Assembly (NCBI GenBank): GCA_958295855.1
Contig: OY282383.1
Span: 2,708,481-2,772,480, forward strand
Origin: an uncultured Poribacteria bacterium
GTDB taxonomy: Bacteria > Poribacteria > WGA-4E > WGA-3G
Reading direction: 5' to 3'
Length of the DNA: 64,000 nt
The notes beneath the pieces were generated by a model. It saw only the letters and a program-made list of their open reading frames with translations, had not been told where the DNA came from and searched no databases. Shown here piece after piece: positions 1-8,596 of this stretch. A program made the position numbers and the translations under genes. The stretch's first letter is position 1, and each line of letters begins with the position of its first letter.

Positions 1-156
1 AACCTCATCGAATTTGGCGTTGAGCATGTTGTCAACCACAGTTTCAACGATAGTACTGTTGTCAAAAGGGAGTAACTGTTTAGGTTGGCCCATCCGTGTG
101 GAGAGCCCTGCTGCGAGCAGGATACTTGATATGAAAGGGCGCAGCGTTTGTGTCAT
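1..156 (-). CDS. Molybdenum cofactor nucleotidyltransferase-like protein (MobA-like NTP transferase), N-terminal part
   Basis: Only the first 52 codons are in the window; the gene runs off the left edge. The translation carries the nucleotide-binding motif LLAAGLSTRMGQPKQLLPF at residues 13-31, the hallmark of the MobA-like NTP transferase fold (MocA/CoxL-associated type), in which the G-x-S-x-R-M-G-x-x-K stretch binds the nucleotide triphosphate. These enzymes couple CTP or GTP to molybdopterin, although related ones activate sugars or other acceptors, so the substrate is open. The ATG lies 3 bases after the stop of the YdjY-acylphosphatase gene, so the two genes are probably co-transcribed and translationally coupled. 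Confidence 0.8.
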   Translation of the reverse strand, partial: MTQTLRPFISSILLAAGLSTRMGQPKQLLPFDNSTIVETVVDNMLNAKFDEV

Positions 157-159
157 GAG

Positions 160-1119
160 TTAATAGCGAATCCCAAACGTTTTATATTTCCCTGTGAAGG
201 GGCGTTCGTCAATTTCAAGCTCGTCAACGCTAGCATAGCGAGGGCCCTTCCGTAGCAGTGCCACCAATGCGTCTAATTGCGTTTTATTGCCTTCCGCTAT
301 GACTTCCACCTGGCCGTTCGCTAAATTCTTTGCATAGCCCTTAACGCCAAGCTGCTTTGCGTTTAGTTGGGTGAAATTGCGGAAACCAACGCCTTGCACT
401 TTGCCGCTGATGCGCACATAAAATTGCATTTTCTGGTTAACCTCAATCGTCAACTTGACAGGCGTTCCGAGCGGTGGCAACAAATCATCATTCTTTTTAT
501 AGGTATTTTCCTCTGCTGCTTCGGGTAACGGGTTTTGGAAAAGCGCGCTGCCATCAAGATGATTTAGGGCTACAATATCGTTACTCATAAATGCCTGTGG
601 CAGCATTGCCTCCTCATCATCGCTATCCAGGTCGGGCACTATCCGGGAACCGGAGTAGATCCAAGCCACATGTTTCATCGATTTTTGGGTTTTCACATTG
701 AATAACAGGTCTTCCGCGCGCACCTTTCGGGTTTTATTGCCATCCTCCCATTCAACAGAAATAACAACTGTAGTACCTTTCGGCGGTGTCGGTTCCTCCG
801 TTTCCATGTCGTAGCCGGGCGGCGTTCCAGGCTTAACACCGAGTTTATCCAATGCACCGTGAATGTCCTTCGCTGTTGCATCAACGACGATAATACTTTC
901 GTATTCTTTACCGTCACGCCCACAGATGAGATATTCAACAGCACCTTGTAAATGGGAATCATATTCGCCGAGTGCCTTGGAAATTTCACCTGTTAAAACG
1001 ATTTGCTTTTCCTGTTCCATAACTTGGAGATGGCCATCTGCCCAACCGATGTTCGGCAGCACGCTGAAACACAATCCCAGGCAAAAGAACTTCAACATCG
1101 CGTAAGAGAAAACTTTCAT
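160..1119 (-). CDS. Secreted YdjY-domain protein fused to an acylphosphatase
   Basis: The 319-residue product starts with a signal peptide (residues 1-27, hydrophobic core FFCLGLCFSVLP, likely cleavage after GWA). Residues about 38-225 match the YdjY domain pattern, including the VEYLICGRDGKEYESIIV block and a PG-rich turn. Residues about 231-319 form a complete acylphosphatase: GKVQGVGFRNF supplies the Arg that binds the acyl phosphate, and GYAKNLANGQVEV supplies the catalytic Asn. Acylphosphatases hydrolyse carboxyl-phosphate bonds and are normally free cytosolic proteins of about 90 residues, so one joined to an exported domain is odd; the true substrate outside the cytoplasm is unknown. 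The domain calls are secure, the role is not. It precedes the MobA-like gene by 3 bases. Confidence 0.85.
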   Translation of the reverse strand: MKVFSYAMLKFFCLGLCFSVLPNIGWADGHLQVMEQEKQIVLTGEISKALGEYDSHLQGAVEYLICGRDGKEYESIIVVDATAKDIHGALDKLGVKPGTPPGYDMETEEPTPPKGTTVVISVEWEDGNKTRKVRAEDLLFNVKTQKSMKHVAWIYSGSRIVPDLDSDDEEAMLPQAFMSNDIVALNHLDGSALFQNPLPEAAEENTYKKNDDLLPPLGTPVKLTIEVNQKMQFYVRISGKVQGVGFRNFTQLNAKQLGVKGYAKNLANGQVEVIAEGNKTQLDALVALLRKGPRYASVDELEIDERPFTGKYKTFGIRY

Positions 1120-1156
1120 GAGAGAACTCCTATTCTGTTTCTGAGAGCAACCTTCG

Positions 1157-1942
1157 TTAAAAAGTATAACTTAACCCATTAAAAATTTCCACATCATGTT
1201 TTCGGACACCGGTGGGCGGTTCGCTATCGTATCGAAAATTCAAGCGCAGCGGAAATGCTAACTTCGTCGTCAGACGGAATGTGAGATTTCCCTGAAAAAG
1301 AATGCGATAATCTTCAACGCGCCGCACATGCACCTGATAATATCCGGTCGCGCTTGTGGTGATACGTTCATCTAGCTTCCCTGTCCAATTGATATAATTG
1401 GTTGAACGAACAATACGGGTTGTGATTTCGCCGAGCTCAGCATCGTTAATGCGTTCGTGTTCCCACATGGCACCGATACCGAGATAGAGATTAAAGCGGG
1501 ATCTGGGCGGGCTCAAGGCGTATCGAACGCCGCCACCGCCTAAATTCCTGTCGCTTAGCAGAATGGACTCGTTGAATTGTTTTTGGATAAAGGATTCAAT
1601 CAAAATGTGTTGTGTAAGTTTTCGGATAATTCGCCCGTGTGCCATGCCTTTGTTAAGAAAAAACGCGCCATTTTTTCTGCCTTGCTGTAGACTACCAAAA
1701 ATAAAGCCGTGATACGCTTGTGACAGGTAGTCTGAACGAAAGCGGTTTCGCATCGTAAGCAGTTCGGTATTCCCTGCGCGATAGGTTAAATCCAGAGTGA
1801 TACTGTTATACCACCCAGGCTCCACCTGCATTTGTTTCATCGTTTCGCCGGTGAAGATATTCACCTGGGCTGTGAGTGGCAGGCAAACGACAAGGAACAA
1901 TACAAGACAAATAAAGGCAGCTTGCAAAATAAATGAGGACAT
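1157..1942 (-). CDS. DUF481-family outer-membrane beta-barrel protein
   Basis: The 261-residue product has an N-terminal signal peptide (hydrophobic residues about 5-24, cut near LTAQ) followed by alternating hydrophobic/polar strands, for example YNSITLDLTYRAGNTELLTM, RFNLYLGIGAMWEHERI and LRLNFRYDSEPP, ending in GLSYTF with a terminal Phe. This is the pattern of the DUF481 family, described as salt-induced or YdiY-like outer-membrane proteins of Gram-negative bacteria. Terminal aromatic residues are the usual BAM recognition signal. It lies 37 bases upstream of the YdjY-acylphosphatase gene on the same strand, so it may be the first gene of that operon. Its own function is not known. Confidence 0.75.
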   Translation of the reverse strand: MSSFILQAAFICLVLFLVVCLPLTAQVNIFTGETMKQMQVEPGWYNSITLDLTYRAGNTELLTMRNRFRSDYLSQAYHGFIFGSLQQGRKNGAFFLNKGMAHGRIIRKLTQHILIESFIQKQFNESILLSDRNLGGGGVRYALSPPRSRFNLYLGIGAMWEHERINDAELGEITTRIVRSTNYINWTGKLDERITTSATGYYQVHVRRVEDYRILFQGNLTFRLTTKLAFPLRLNFRYDSEPPTGVRKHDVEIFNGLSYTF

Positions 1943-1971
1943 TGGACAAAATTGCTGTTTGCAGGTAAAAT
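1942..1971 (+). promoter_or_regulatory. Candidate sigma70 promoter of the nucleoside hydrolase gene
   Basis: TTGGAC at 1942-1947 and TAAAAT at 1966-1971 are separated by 18 bases. The preferred ATG at 2012 lies 41 bases past the -10 box. The element sits between the divergent DUF481 and nucleoside hydrolase genes. Confidence 0.45.
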
Positions 1972-2011
1972 AGTTAAAAATTTTAGCGTTTCAAAAATTG
2001 GAATACAAACA

Positions 2012-3004
2012 ATGCAACGAATTCTTATAGATACCGACCCGGGTGTAGACGATGCCCTGGCCCTTTTTCTCGCGCTGAAATCACCGGAACTACGGGTAGA
2101 GGCAATAACGAGCGTCAGCGGAAATGTGCATGTTGAACAAGCAACTCAGAACGTGCTAACGATATTAGGCGTGCTTGAACTGGACGAAGTGCCGATTGTT
2201 GCCAAAGGAGAGGCGCAGCCGCTCGTGAAGCCGCTCGTGACGGCGGCACACGTCCATGGTGAAGATGGATTGGGCAATATCAGCACATTGCGAAATGCCG
2301 ATGGCAGTCCGCGCTATCTGCCCGCAGACACTGAAATTTCATCAACTCCAGGGGTTGCTCTCATTCTTGAAATGGCAAGGCACTATCCAGATGAACTGGT
2401 TGTGGTTGCCCTAGGCCCTCTCACCAACATAGCGAAGGCAATCCGCACAGACCCTGTGAGCATGCGGCGGCTTCGGAACATTGTCGTGATGGGCGGTGCC
2501 TTCGAGGAATATGGTAACGTTACGACAACCGCGGAATTCAATATCTTCGTCGACCCGCATGCAGCGCAAGATGTCTTCAATTTCGGGGTTCCTGTTCACA
2601 TCGCGCCGCTGGATGCAACGAATCAAGTTGTCCTGACAGGAGAACGACTCCATGCTGAAATTGCGGGGCGGCGCGATAGCGTTTCTCAGTTCCTCAAAGA
2701 CTCCACAGTAGCCTGCATGGAATTTTACCGACAACATGTCTGGTCCCGGAGAAGCTTGCAAGCCAATATTGAGACGGATGGAATTCATATCCACGACGCG
2801 CTCCCCATCGGCATCCTCACACATCCAGCCTATTTTGAAAGTGTTGACGCGTACGTGCAAGTTGAAACCGAAGGCAATTTGACAAATGGCATGACGATTG
2901 CAGACCTGCGCGAGGAGCCTCAACCTCAGCATCCGAAAGCGCGCGTCTGTGTAAAAGTTGAGGCAGAGACGTTCCTAACTCATTTTTTTGAGCGCATCCG
3001 CTAA
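2012..3004 (+). CDS. Inosine-uridine-preferring nucleoside hydrolase
   Basis: The product (330 residues from the ATG at 2012) opens with MQRILIDTDPGVDDALAL, the Ca2+-binding DTDPGxDDA signature of the IUNH family. It continues with family landmarks including HGEDGLGN, VALGPLTNIA, VVMGGAFEEYGNVT, AEFNIFVDPHAA and DGIHIHDALPIG; the last carries the metal-binding Asp near the C-terminus. These enzymes hydrolyse the N-glycosidic bond of ribonucleosides in nucleoside salvage, in the cytoplasm. The longer open frame begins at 1952, but its extra 20 residues are not conserved-looking and include the putative -10 box, so 2012 is preferred. The last 4 bases overlap the end of the convergent lipoprotein gene. 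Confidence 0.92.
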   Translation: MQRILIDTDPGVDDALALFLALKSPELRVEAITSVSGNVHVEQATQNVLTILGVLELDEVPIVAKGEAQPLVKPLVTAAHVHGEDGLGNISTLRNADGSPRYLPADTEISSTPGVALILEMARHYPDELVVVALGPLTNIAKAIRTDPVSMRRLRNIVVMGGAFEEYGNVTTTAEFNIFVDPHAAQDVFNFGVPVHIAPLDATNQVVLTGERLHAEIAGRRDSVSQFLKDSTVACMEFYRQHVWSRRSLQANIETDGIHIHDALPIGILTHPAYFESVDAYVQVETEGNLTNGMTIADLREEPQPQHPKARVCVKVEAETFLTHFFERIR

Positions 3005-3522
3005 AATACGTTAATTCCGCCAAGTGGGTGATTTGGAATATAGCCGAGGTCGCTGTAGGGGTCGCGCCGTAGCATCATCGGCACCTCCAGTTTAGGTAGT
3101 TTGAGTTCCACCAATTTAACACGTTGTGGTTCTGTCAGTTCCGCCTCTATTTCGCGAATCAATTTATTAATTTCGTCGATGAGCATCTGGCGTTGTTTCA
3201 AAAATTTCCGAGCGTCGTCTCGGAAAGCATTCAGATCGCGTCTACTCCGCGCATCCATAAACCCGCTCTCGTATTGACTGGACCGCCGTTGTGTTAAGCC
3301 TGCACGAAACACCTGATAATCCGCTTCCAACTGCTTCTTTTCAAAATTGTAATCCTCAACGATGTCGCGGATAAGCCCCAATTTGGGGTGAATTGCCTCC
3401 TTCTGCTTGTTAGTGAGTTGCAGTGCCGCGCTACTTTTGGGAATATCAATCAGTTTAGCCCCCCCACAAGCTTGCAAAAAACAGCAGAGGAGTGGGATGA
3501 GGAACATTCGTCTGTTTCCCAT
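3001..3522 (-). CDS. Small lipoprotein, possibly Spy/CpxP-like
   Basis: This 173-residue product has a lipoprotein signal peptide with lipobox LQACGG around residues 16-21, so it should be anchored to a membrane. The mature part is largely helical and charged, with two LTxxQ-like motifs (LTNKQKEAI and LTEPQRVKL) flanking a coiled-coil stretch; LTxxQ motifs characterise the Spy/CpxP periplasmic chaperone and metal-sensor group, but the resemblance is weak. The ATG at 3522 is preferred over a TTG two codons earlier because GGAG lies 8 bases upstream. It is convergent with the nucleoside hydrolase and overlaps its stop by 4 bases. Confidence 0.65.
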   Translation of the reverse strand: MGNRRMFLIPLLCCFLQACGGAKLIDIPKSSAALQLTNKQKEAIHPKLGLIRDIVEDYNFEKKQLEADYQVFRAGLTQRRSSQYESGFMDARSRRDLNAFRDDARKFLKQRQMLIDEINKLIREIEAELTEPQRVKLVELKLPKLEVPMMLRRDPYSDLGYIPNHPLGGINVF

Positions 3523-3601
3523 AATCAAATCTCCATTTGTAGAAAAGCGCGCCTACAACGCGTTTCCATAGGGCCATTTTTTCGGGGCAATGGTTTTCAC
3601 A

Positions 3602-5128
3602 TTACGCCACACTACAATTGCCCAGGTCGTACAACTCGCCATATTTTGTCCGGAGGTACGCCATATAGGGTTCAATCGACAGAGCACTGCCGGTTGCGCG
3701 TTCGATAATTTCGGATGCCGTATACTTCGATCCGTGTTGGTAAAGATTCGCTTTCAACCAATTGTGCAGCGTGTTGAATTCACCTTTCCTCTTAATTTCA
3801 GAAGGGATGTGAGGATGCACTTTGCAGGCGGATGTGTAAAATTGCGAGGCTAAGATATTGCCCAACGTGTAGCCTTGAAATGAACCACCAATCAATCCAA
3901 AATACCAATGTACATCTTGCAAAACACCGTCCTTGTCATCCGGCGGCACAATGCCGAAATCCGCATCAAACCGTTCACGCCACGCATTCGGCAGGTCTCG
4001 AATCTCCAGGTTTCCTTCTAACAGTGCCAATTCAAGATCGAAACGCAGCATGACGTGGAGGTTGTAGGTAACCTCGTCCGCGTTTGTGCGGATGAGGGAG
4101 CACTCCACTTTATTGATTGCGCGGTTGAATGTATCCCGGGATACAGCGCCGAGCTGCTCAGGAAAAACGCTTTGAAGTTTCGGATAGTAGTAATACCAAA
4201 ATCCTCGGCTGCGCCCGACCAGATTTTCCCAGAGCCTCGACTGACTTTCGTGGACACCGGAGGAGGCGCCTCCTGCAAGGGGTGTCCCTTCCAAATCCAT
4301 GCGGATGCCTTGCTCATAAAGCGCATGTCCAGTCTCGTGCAAGGTGCTGAACAACGCATCGCCGAGGAAATTCTCCTTTGTACGGGTTGTGATTCTTACG
4401 TCCCCGAGTGAGAACTTTGTCATAAAGGGATGATGCGTCTTATCCAGCCTCCCACGGTCTAGCTCGTAACCGAACCTCTTAGCGACTTCTAAGCCAAATG
4501 CAAGTTGTTTCTCCTCTGGGAAATGTTGGTGCAAACACGAATCGTCTGCGGGTTCCTGTGATGTGATAGCAGAAACAATTGGAACGAGTTCCTCACGTAG
4601 TTCGGCAAAGACACGGCTGACTTCTGCCGCATTCATCCCGTAGTCGCGCGATTCAATAAGTGCATCAGCGATGTGTTCGTAGCCGGGAAAGAAATTAGCT
4701 GCCTGTCTGCTATAATCGAGCGTTTTCTCAAGATACGGGCGGACCCGCTCAAAGTCATTTGCTGGGCGTGCCTCAGTCCAAACCTGATAGGATTCCGAGG
4801 TGTGGTTTGTCACCTCCGCGGCGAATCCTGCCGGTATTTTAATGGCACGTTCATAGTCTCGCCGCGTGACGCGGAGCAGGCTTGCCTCATCGGAATCGTA
4901 AGCGAGGCTCTCTTCGTAAGGCATTAGCGCGTCCAGTAGTTTTCCGATACCCGGGTCGGTGAATTTTTCGTGTGCCAAACGGCGCAGCGTCGCCATTTGG
5001 CGGCCTCGCGCCGCTGCACCCCCCGGTGGCATATAGGTGGATTGATCCCAATAGAGTAGCCCCGCGGCTGATGATAAATCATCCACCTCAAGCAAACGGG
5101 TTTTGAGTTCTTGAAATTTGGCTTCCAC
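3602..5128 (-). CDS. M32-family carboxypeptidase (carboxypeptidase Taq type)
   Basis: The 508-residue product has the usual M32 length. It carries the zinc motif STLHETGHALYEQG (HExxH) around residue 262, followed by the family blocks GVHESQSRLWEN (third zinc ligand Glu) and HVMLRFDLELALLEG. These are cytosolic zinc exopeptidases that release C-terminal residues one at a time, with broad specificity except for Pro. The start is a GTG at 5128 with GGAGAAG 7 bases upstream. It stands alone, divergent from the Pst cluster. Confidence 0.93.
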   Translation of the reverse strand: MEAKFQELKTRLLEVDDLSSAAGLLYWDQSTYMPPGGAAARGRQMATLRRLAHEKFTDPGIGKLLDALMPYEESLAYDSDEASLLRVTRRDYERAIKIPAGFAAEVTNHTSESYQVWTEARPANDFERVRPYLEKTLDYSRQAANFFPGYEHIADALIESRDYGMNAAEVSRVFAELREELVPIVSAITSQEPADDSCLHQHFPEEKQLAFGLEVAKRFGYELDRGRLDKTHHPFMTKFSLGDVRITTRTKENFLGDALFSTLHETGHALYEQGIRMDLEGTPLAGGASSGVHESQSRLWENLVGRSRGFWYYYYPKLQSVFPEQLGAVSRDTFNRAINKVECSLIRTNADEVTYNLHVMLRFDLELALLEGNLEIRDLPNAWRERFDADFGIVPPDDKDGVLQDVHWYFGLIGGSFQGYTLGNILASQFYTSACKVHPHIPSEIKRKGEFNTLHNWLKANLYQHGSKYTASEIIERATGSALSIEPYMAYLRTKYGELYDLGNCSVA

Positions 5129-5362
5129 AGCACTTCTCCTCTAAAAATTTAGGCATGAGTTACAATTATTCTTTCCGACTATGGGTGTTTCTTTTTCCAA
5201 AAATCAACGCTAATAAATTTTATCACAATTGGCTTTTAAAAGCAAACGAAATTGGGAACCGAGGAGAGCAATCTAGTTTTCAGATAGAAAATCGAACACA
5301 CCACATAAATACCTAAATTCCCATCATCCCATAACCTATCTACAAAAATTCCGAATTTTGTC

Positions 5363-5391
5363 TTATTTTCGTAACAATTGCGTGTTATAAT
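5363..5391 (+). promoter_or_regulatory. Candidate promoter of pstS
   Basis: A perfect TATAAT lies at 5386-5391. A weak -35-like TTATTT lies at 5363-5368, 17 bases upstream, as in activator-dependent promoters. The ATG of pstS is 31 bases downstream. I could not recognise a clear Pho box of the Escherichia coli type in front of it, so PhoB control is inference. Confidence 0.45.
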
Positions 5392-5422
5392 TACATTAGA
5401 ATTCAGTACAAGAGGCAAACTG

Positions 5423-6343
5423 ATGGAAAAAAAGGGGCTAATGGGCTACTTTGTCATAGGAATTACTGTTGCGTTTGCATGCTGTCTTGGTATTAGTGGC
5501 TGTTCTCCCAGTGGCGATGGAGGTGGCACCGGAAACGCAAGAAAGCAATTCACCATCAAGAATAAAGGTTCGGATACGATGGTTAATTTGGCACAAGCGT
5601 GGGCGGAAACCTACACGGGTATCAGCCAGACAGCATCTGTGGAGGTGTCAGGCGGCGGCTCTGGTACAGGGGTTGCAGCGTTAATTAACGGCACCGTAGA
5701 TATTGCGAATTGTAGCCGCCAGATAAAGCCTACGGAGTTGGCGCAAGCAGAGAAGAATACAGGCAAAGTGCCACAGGAGTTTATCGTTGGACATGATGCA
5801 CTTGCTGTTTACGTGCATGAACATAACCCATTGGACCGGATTACTATTAATGAACTCGCGGAAATCTACGGCGAAAACGGCAAGATAACCAAGTGGAGTC
5901 AACTCAGGATTACCCATCCAGAGTGCCAAAGCGACAAAATTATCCGCATCAGTCGGCAGTCGAACTCCGGCACCTATTTCTATTTCAGAGAGGCGCTGCT
6001 CGGCAAAACGCGCGACTTTGGGTTAGGCTCTTTGGATTTACACGGTTCTAAAGATGTAGTAGAGGTTGTAGAGCGGACACCTTGTGCCATTGGCTATAGC
6101 GGGATGGGGTATGCGACTGAACATGTCAAAATGTTAGCAGTTGCAACAGCCCCCGGTGAATCCTATTACGCGCCGAATCTTGAGAATGTCCTTGCCAAAA
6201 CCTACCCAATTGCTCGTCCTTTGTATATGTATTCCCTCGGTGAACCTACGGGAGAAGTGAAGGTATATCTGGATTGGATTTTGTCAGCAGAAGGCCAAAA
6301 GATTGTTGAGAAACTCGGCTTTGTGCCACTCGTAAACAATTAA
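5423..6343 (+). CDS. pstS: Phosphate ABC transporter substrate-binding lipoprotein PstS
   Basis: This 306-residue product starts MEKKGLMGYF, with a hydrophobic segment and lipobox GISGC, so it is probably a lipoprotein on the periplasmic face of a membrane. The mature protein has PstS landmarks: KGSDTMVNLAQAWAE, VSGGGSGTGVAALINGTVDIANCSR (phosphate-binding SGGGSGTG loop), ISRQSNSGTYFYFRE and AIGYSGMGYA. The function is high-affinity capture of inorganic phosphate and delivery to the PstCA channel. The ATG at 5423 fits the lipoprotein signal better than the longer open frame. It heads the Pst cluster and is followed by an AT-rich hairpin that may let pstS be expressed above the rest. Confidence 0.92.
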   Translation: MEKKGLMGYFVIGITVAFACCLGISGCSPSGDGGGTGNARKQFTIKNKGSDTMVNLAQAWAETYTGISQTASVEVSGGGSGTGVAALINGTVDIANCSRQIKPTELAQAEKNTGKVPQEFIVGHDALAVYVHEHNPLDRITINELAEIYGENGKITKWSQLRITHPECQSDKIIRISRQSNSGTYFYFREALLGKTRDFGLGSLDLHGSKDVVEVVERTPCAIGYSGMGYATEHVKMLAVATAPGESYYAPNLENVLAKTYPIARPLYMYSLGEPTGEVKVYLDWILSAEGQKIVEKLGFVPLVNN

Positions 6344-6355
6344 CAACAAGAAGTT

Positions 6356-6381
6356 ATATGAAAAATCAAGATTTTTCATAT
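6356..6381 (+). terminator. AT-rich hairpin between pstS and pstC
   Basis: A perfect 12-base inverted repeat (6356-6367 and 6370-6381) with two central bases follows the pstS stop and ends in TT. It could attenuate read-through or protect the pstS message from 3' decay. Both roles are known in binding-protein transporter operons, but here they are inferred. Confidence 0.5.
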
Positions 6382-6432
6382 TAATTCTCCTTGAAACCTA
6401 AAATGGGACTATTTTAAGACTCGTTGAAAAAT

Positions 6433-7341
6433 ATGAACGCCCTACGAAAAAACACAAAGGCAAAGGTGCCATTTTCTGAAACTGCCATTGAAACGTTTAT
6501 CCGCTTGTGCGGCATTAGTTCCATTATCTTTGTTTTTGGCATCTTCTTCTTTGTGTTTCGGGAAGGTGCCGGCTTCCTTTTTAACGGCTTGGATTTGGGG
6601 CAGTTTCTGACAAGTCCAGAATGGTATCCGACCTCGCTTAGCAACAAAAGGTATGGCACCCTCGCTTTGATTTTAGGGACGTTTAGCGTAACTACGTTGG
6701 CGATGTGTCTCGCTGTACCGTTTGGGCTTGGGGCAGCAATCTTTGTGTCGGAGTTCTGTAGCCCAAAGTTGAGAGAGGCGTTCAAAATTATTATCGAGTT
6801 GCTTGCTGCTATTCCCTCCGTTGTGTGGGGCTTTATCGGCTTGACGCTGATGAATCAAATGATTATCAAAATTTTTAACGCCCCGATCGGATTAACGATG
6901 CTCAATGGAAGCATTATGTTAGCGTTGATGAGTGTTCCTATTATCGTCTCTATCGCGGAGGATGCCCTAAAAGCAGTACCAGACTCTTACCGCGAAGCGG
7001 CTGAGGCGCTCGGCGCAACCCGGTGGCAGGTAGTTTATCGCGTACTTTTACCGGCGGCGAAAAATGGGTTATTGGCGGCGGTGCTCCTCGGTGCGGCGCG
7101 CTCCATCGGTGAAACGATGGCTGTCCTGATGGCAACAGGGCACTCGGTTAACATTCCGACGGGGCCCCTCTCTTGGATGCGTACGCTTACCGCAACAATC
7201 GCGGCGGAATTAGGCGAAGTTGCCAGAGGCGATGAACACTACCAAGTGCTTTTTATCATCGGCATCCTGCTCTTTTCCATTACCTTTATCGTAAATCTCA
7301 TAGCGGACTTAGTTATCAAGGGCATCCATCAAGATTTTTAA
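6433..7341 (+). CDS. pstC: Phosphate ABC transporter permease PstC
   Basis: The product (302 residues) has about six membrane segments, the first at IIFVFGIFFFVF and the last at IIGILLFSITFIVNLIADLVI. The EAA loop that docks with the ATPase reads SYREAAEALGATRWQVVYRVLLP near the middle. The sequence WYPTSLSNKRYGTLALILGT after the first helix is typical of PstC. It forms the inner-membrane phosphate channel with PstA. A TTG at 6424 is an alternative start; neither has a strong ribosome-binding site. The gene lies between pstS and pstA, as expected. Confidence 0.92.
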   Translation: MNALRKNTKAKVPFSETAIETFIRLCGISSIIFVFGIFFFVFREGAGFLFNGLDLGQFLTSPEWYPTSLSNKRYGTLALILGTFSVTTLAMCLAVPFGLGAAIFVSEFCSPKLREAFKIIIELLAAIPSVVWGFIGLTLMNQMIIKIFNAPIGLTMLNGSIMLALMSVPIIVSIAEDALKAVPDSYREAAEALGATRWQVVYRVLLPAAKNGLLAAVLLGAARSIGETMAVLMATGHSVNIPTGPLSWMRTLTATIAAELGEVARGDEHYQVLFIIGILLFSITFIVNLIADLVIKGIHQDF

Positions 7342-7482
7342 TGTTCCTTGCGGAACACGATGTTTTCTGCAGCAGTTGGTATCCACTAGAAAATCTCGAA
7401 TACGTCAGAGCCCTCTTCCGAGATTTGTATTGTGTTTAGAGAACTATCTTGCGTTGTTCATGCACTGCAAAGGAAATTAAAA

Positions 7483-8367
7483 ATGTTTACTGAAACAGAG
7501 ATTGGAAAACGGAATCGATGGAGCGAAAATGGAATGAAGATTTTCTTCCTCGTGATGACAATCCTGATGATTGTGCCACTACTTCTCATTATCGGATATC
7601 TCTTCTATAGAGCACTACCGGTGCTGTCTTTTGAGTTCCTATTTACGAATCCGAAAGACAACATGCGCTCTGGCGGGCTTTGGGCCCCCTTCCTCGGAAC
7701 GATCTATTTAGTAGTCGTTTCTCTATTGGTGTCAGCACCTATCGGTGTTTTCGCCGCGGTGTACCTCAACGAATACGCCCGTGAGAATTGGTTCACGCGA
7801 ATTGTGAACCTTGCTGTCGTGAACCTCGCTGGGGTACCGAGCATTGTTCACGCCCTGTTTGGTGTCGGTGCTTTTGTACTCTTTGCAGGTTTGGGCGAAT
7901 CTGTCCTGGCCGCTTCGCTCACCTTGGCAATTATGACGCTCCCCGTTATCATTGCCAGCACGAAAGAAGCACTCAATGCTGTGCCGATGTCTTTTCGGGA
8001 GGCATGTTGGAACCTTGGGGCCACCCGCTGGCAAACCATTCGCCGGATTGTCCTCCCGAACTCAATTAGTGGAATTTTGACAGGTGTGATTTTGCAAGTT
8101 TCGCGTGCCGCCGGCGAAACCGCACCAATCATGTTTACCGGCGCAGTTTTTTATAAAGCTATTGCAGAAGGAGATGTTTTCGCGTATAATGTCCTCGACC
8201 AGTGTATGGCACTTTCACTACATCTCTTTACGATTTCAACGCAGGTACCCGACGTTGCAGAGGGTATCCCTTACGGCACTGCAATTGTGCTTGTCGGTAC
8301 CGTGTTACTTGTTAACGCAGCAGCAATCGTGCTACGGGTTTATCTCAGAACTCGAAAGAGGTGGTAA
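7483..8367 (+). CDS. pstA: Phosphate ABC transporter permease PstA
   Basis: This 294-residue product has about six membrane segments. After the first helix comes the PstA block SFEFLFTNPKDNMRSGGLWAP, and the EAA loop SFREACWNLGATRWQTIRRIVLP lies around residue 185. The C-terminal part contains the PstA-typical AAGETAPIMFTGA. It pairs with PstC to form the phosphate translocation channel. The ATG at 7483 has AAGGA 8 bases upstream and is preferred over a GTG at 7432. About 230 bases with two structured repeats separate it from the K+ channel gene. Confidence 0.92.
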   Translation: MFTETEIGKRNRWSENGMKIFFLVMTILMIVPLLLIIGYLFYRALPVLSFEFLFTNPKDNMRSGGLWAPFLGTIYLVVVSLLVSAPIGVFAAVYLNEYARENWFTRIVNLAVVNLAGVPSIVHALFGVGAFVLFAGLGESVLAASLTLAIMTLPVIIASTKEALNAVPMSFREACWNLGATRWQTIRRIVLPNSISGILTGVILQVSRAAGETAPIMFTGAVFYKAIAEGDVFAYNVLDQCMALSLHLFTISTQVPDVAEGIPYGTAIVLVGTVLLVNAAAIVLRVYLRTRKRW

Positions 8368-8381
8368 ACAGTTTTAAATTG

Positions 8382-8504
8382 GCTTTGCAGAGAATGAAGG
8401 ACGCAAGACAGCGCTGAAAACATAAGGTAAATCTCGTCAGAGGAGAAGTTCAACACGCATTGAAAATGCGTGACTAAACCTCCCTGCATTCTCCGCAAGC
8501 AAAG
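8382..8504 (+). other. Structured leader element upstream of the K+ channel, containing an interspersed repeat
   Basis: CTTTGC (8383-8388) and GAGAATG (8390-8396) pair with CATTCTC (8487-8493) and GCAAAG (8499-8504), giving a long closing stem around about 90 bases. Inside is a perfect 7-base stem (8454-8460 with 8466-8472). Bases 8390-8443 align without gaps to 39918-39971 and 40052-40105, with about 40 of 54 positions matching, so this is also a copy of an interspersed repeat. No known riboswitch signature was recognised. Confidence 0.4.
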
Positions 8505-8538
8505 ACGAAAAGAAACCGATAGCGACTAAGGGTATTTA

Positions 8539-8553
8539 CCCCGCTTTGCGGGG
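8539..8553 (+). repeat. GC-rich hairpin repeat before the K+ channel gene
   Basis: CCCCGC-TTT-GCGGGG forms a perfect hairpin inside a sequence resembling the hairpins in front of pstB2, pstA2 and pstB3. It is followed by heptamer-like units (8564-8584) that run into the AAAGGAG ribosome-binding site. Confidence 0.6.
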
Positions 8554-8596
8554 CAGATACCACCGACGACAACTGATAGCCAACAAAGGAGTGTTC

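Noticed and set aside
2411..2932. A 173-codon minus-strand ORF inside the nucleoside hydrolase gene.
   Set aside because: It overlaps a clear enzyme gene throughout and has no domain or start signal of its own.
8382..8504. A cyclic-di-GMP or other known riboswitch before the K+ channel.
   Set aside because: The characteristic conserved blocks of the classes I know are missing; only the stem-loop and the repeat can be supported.
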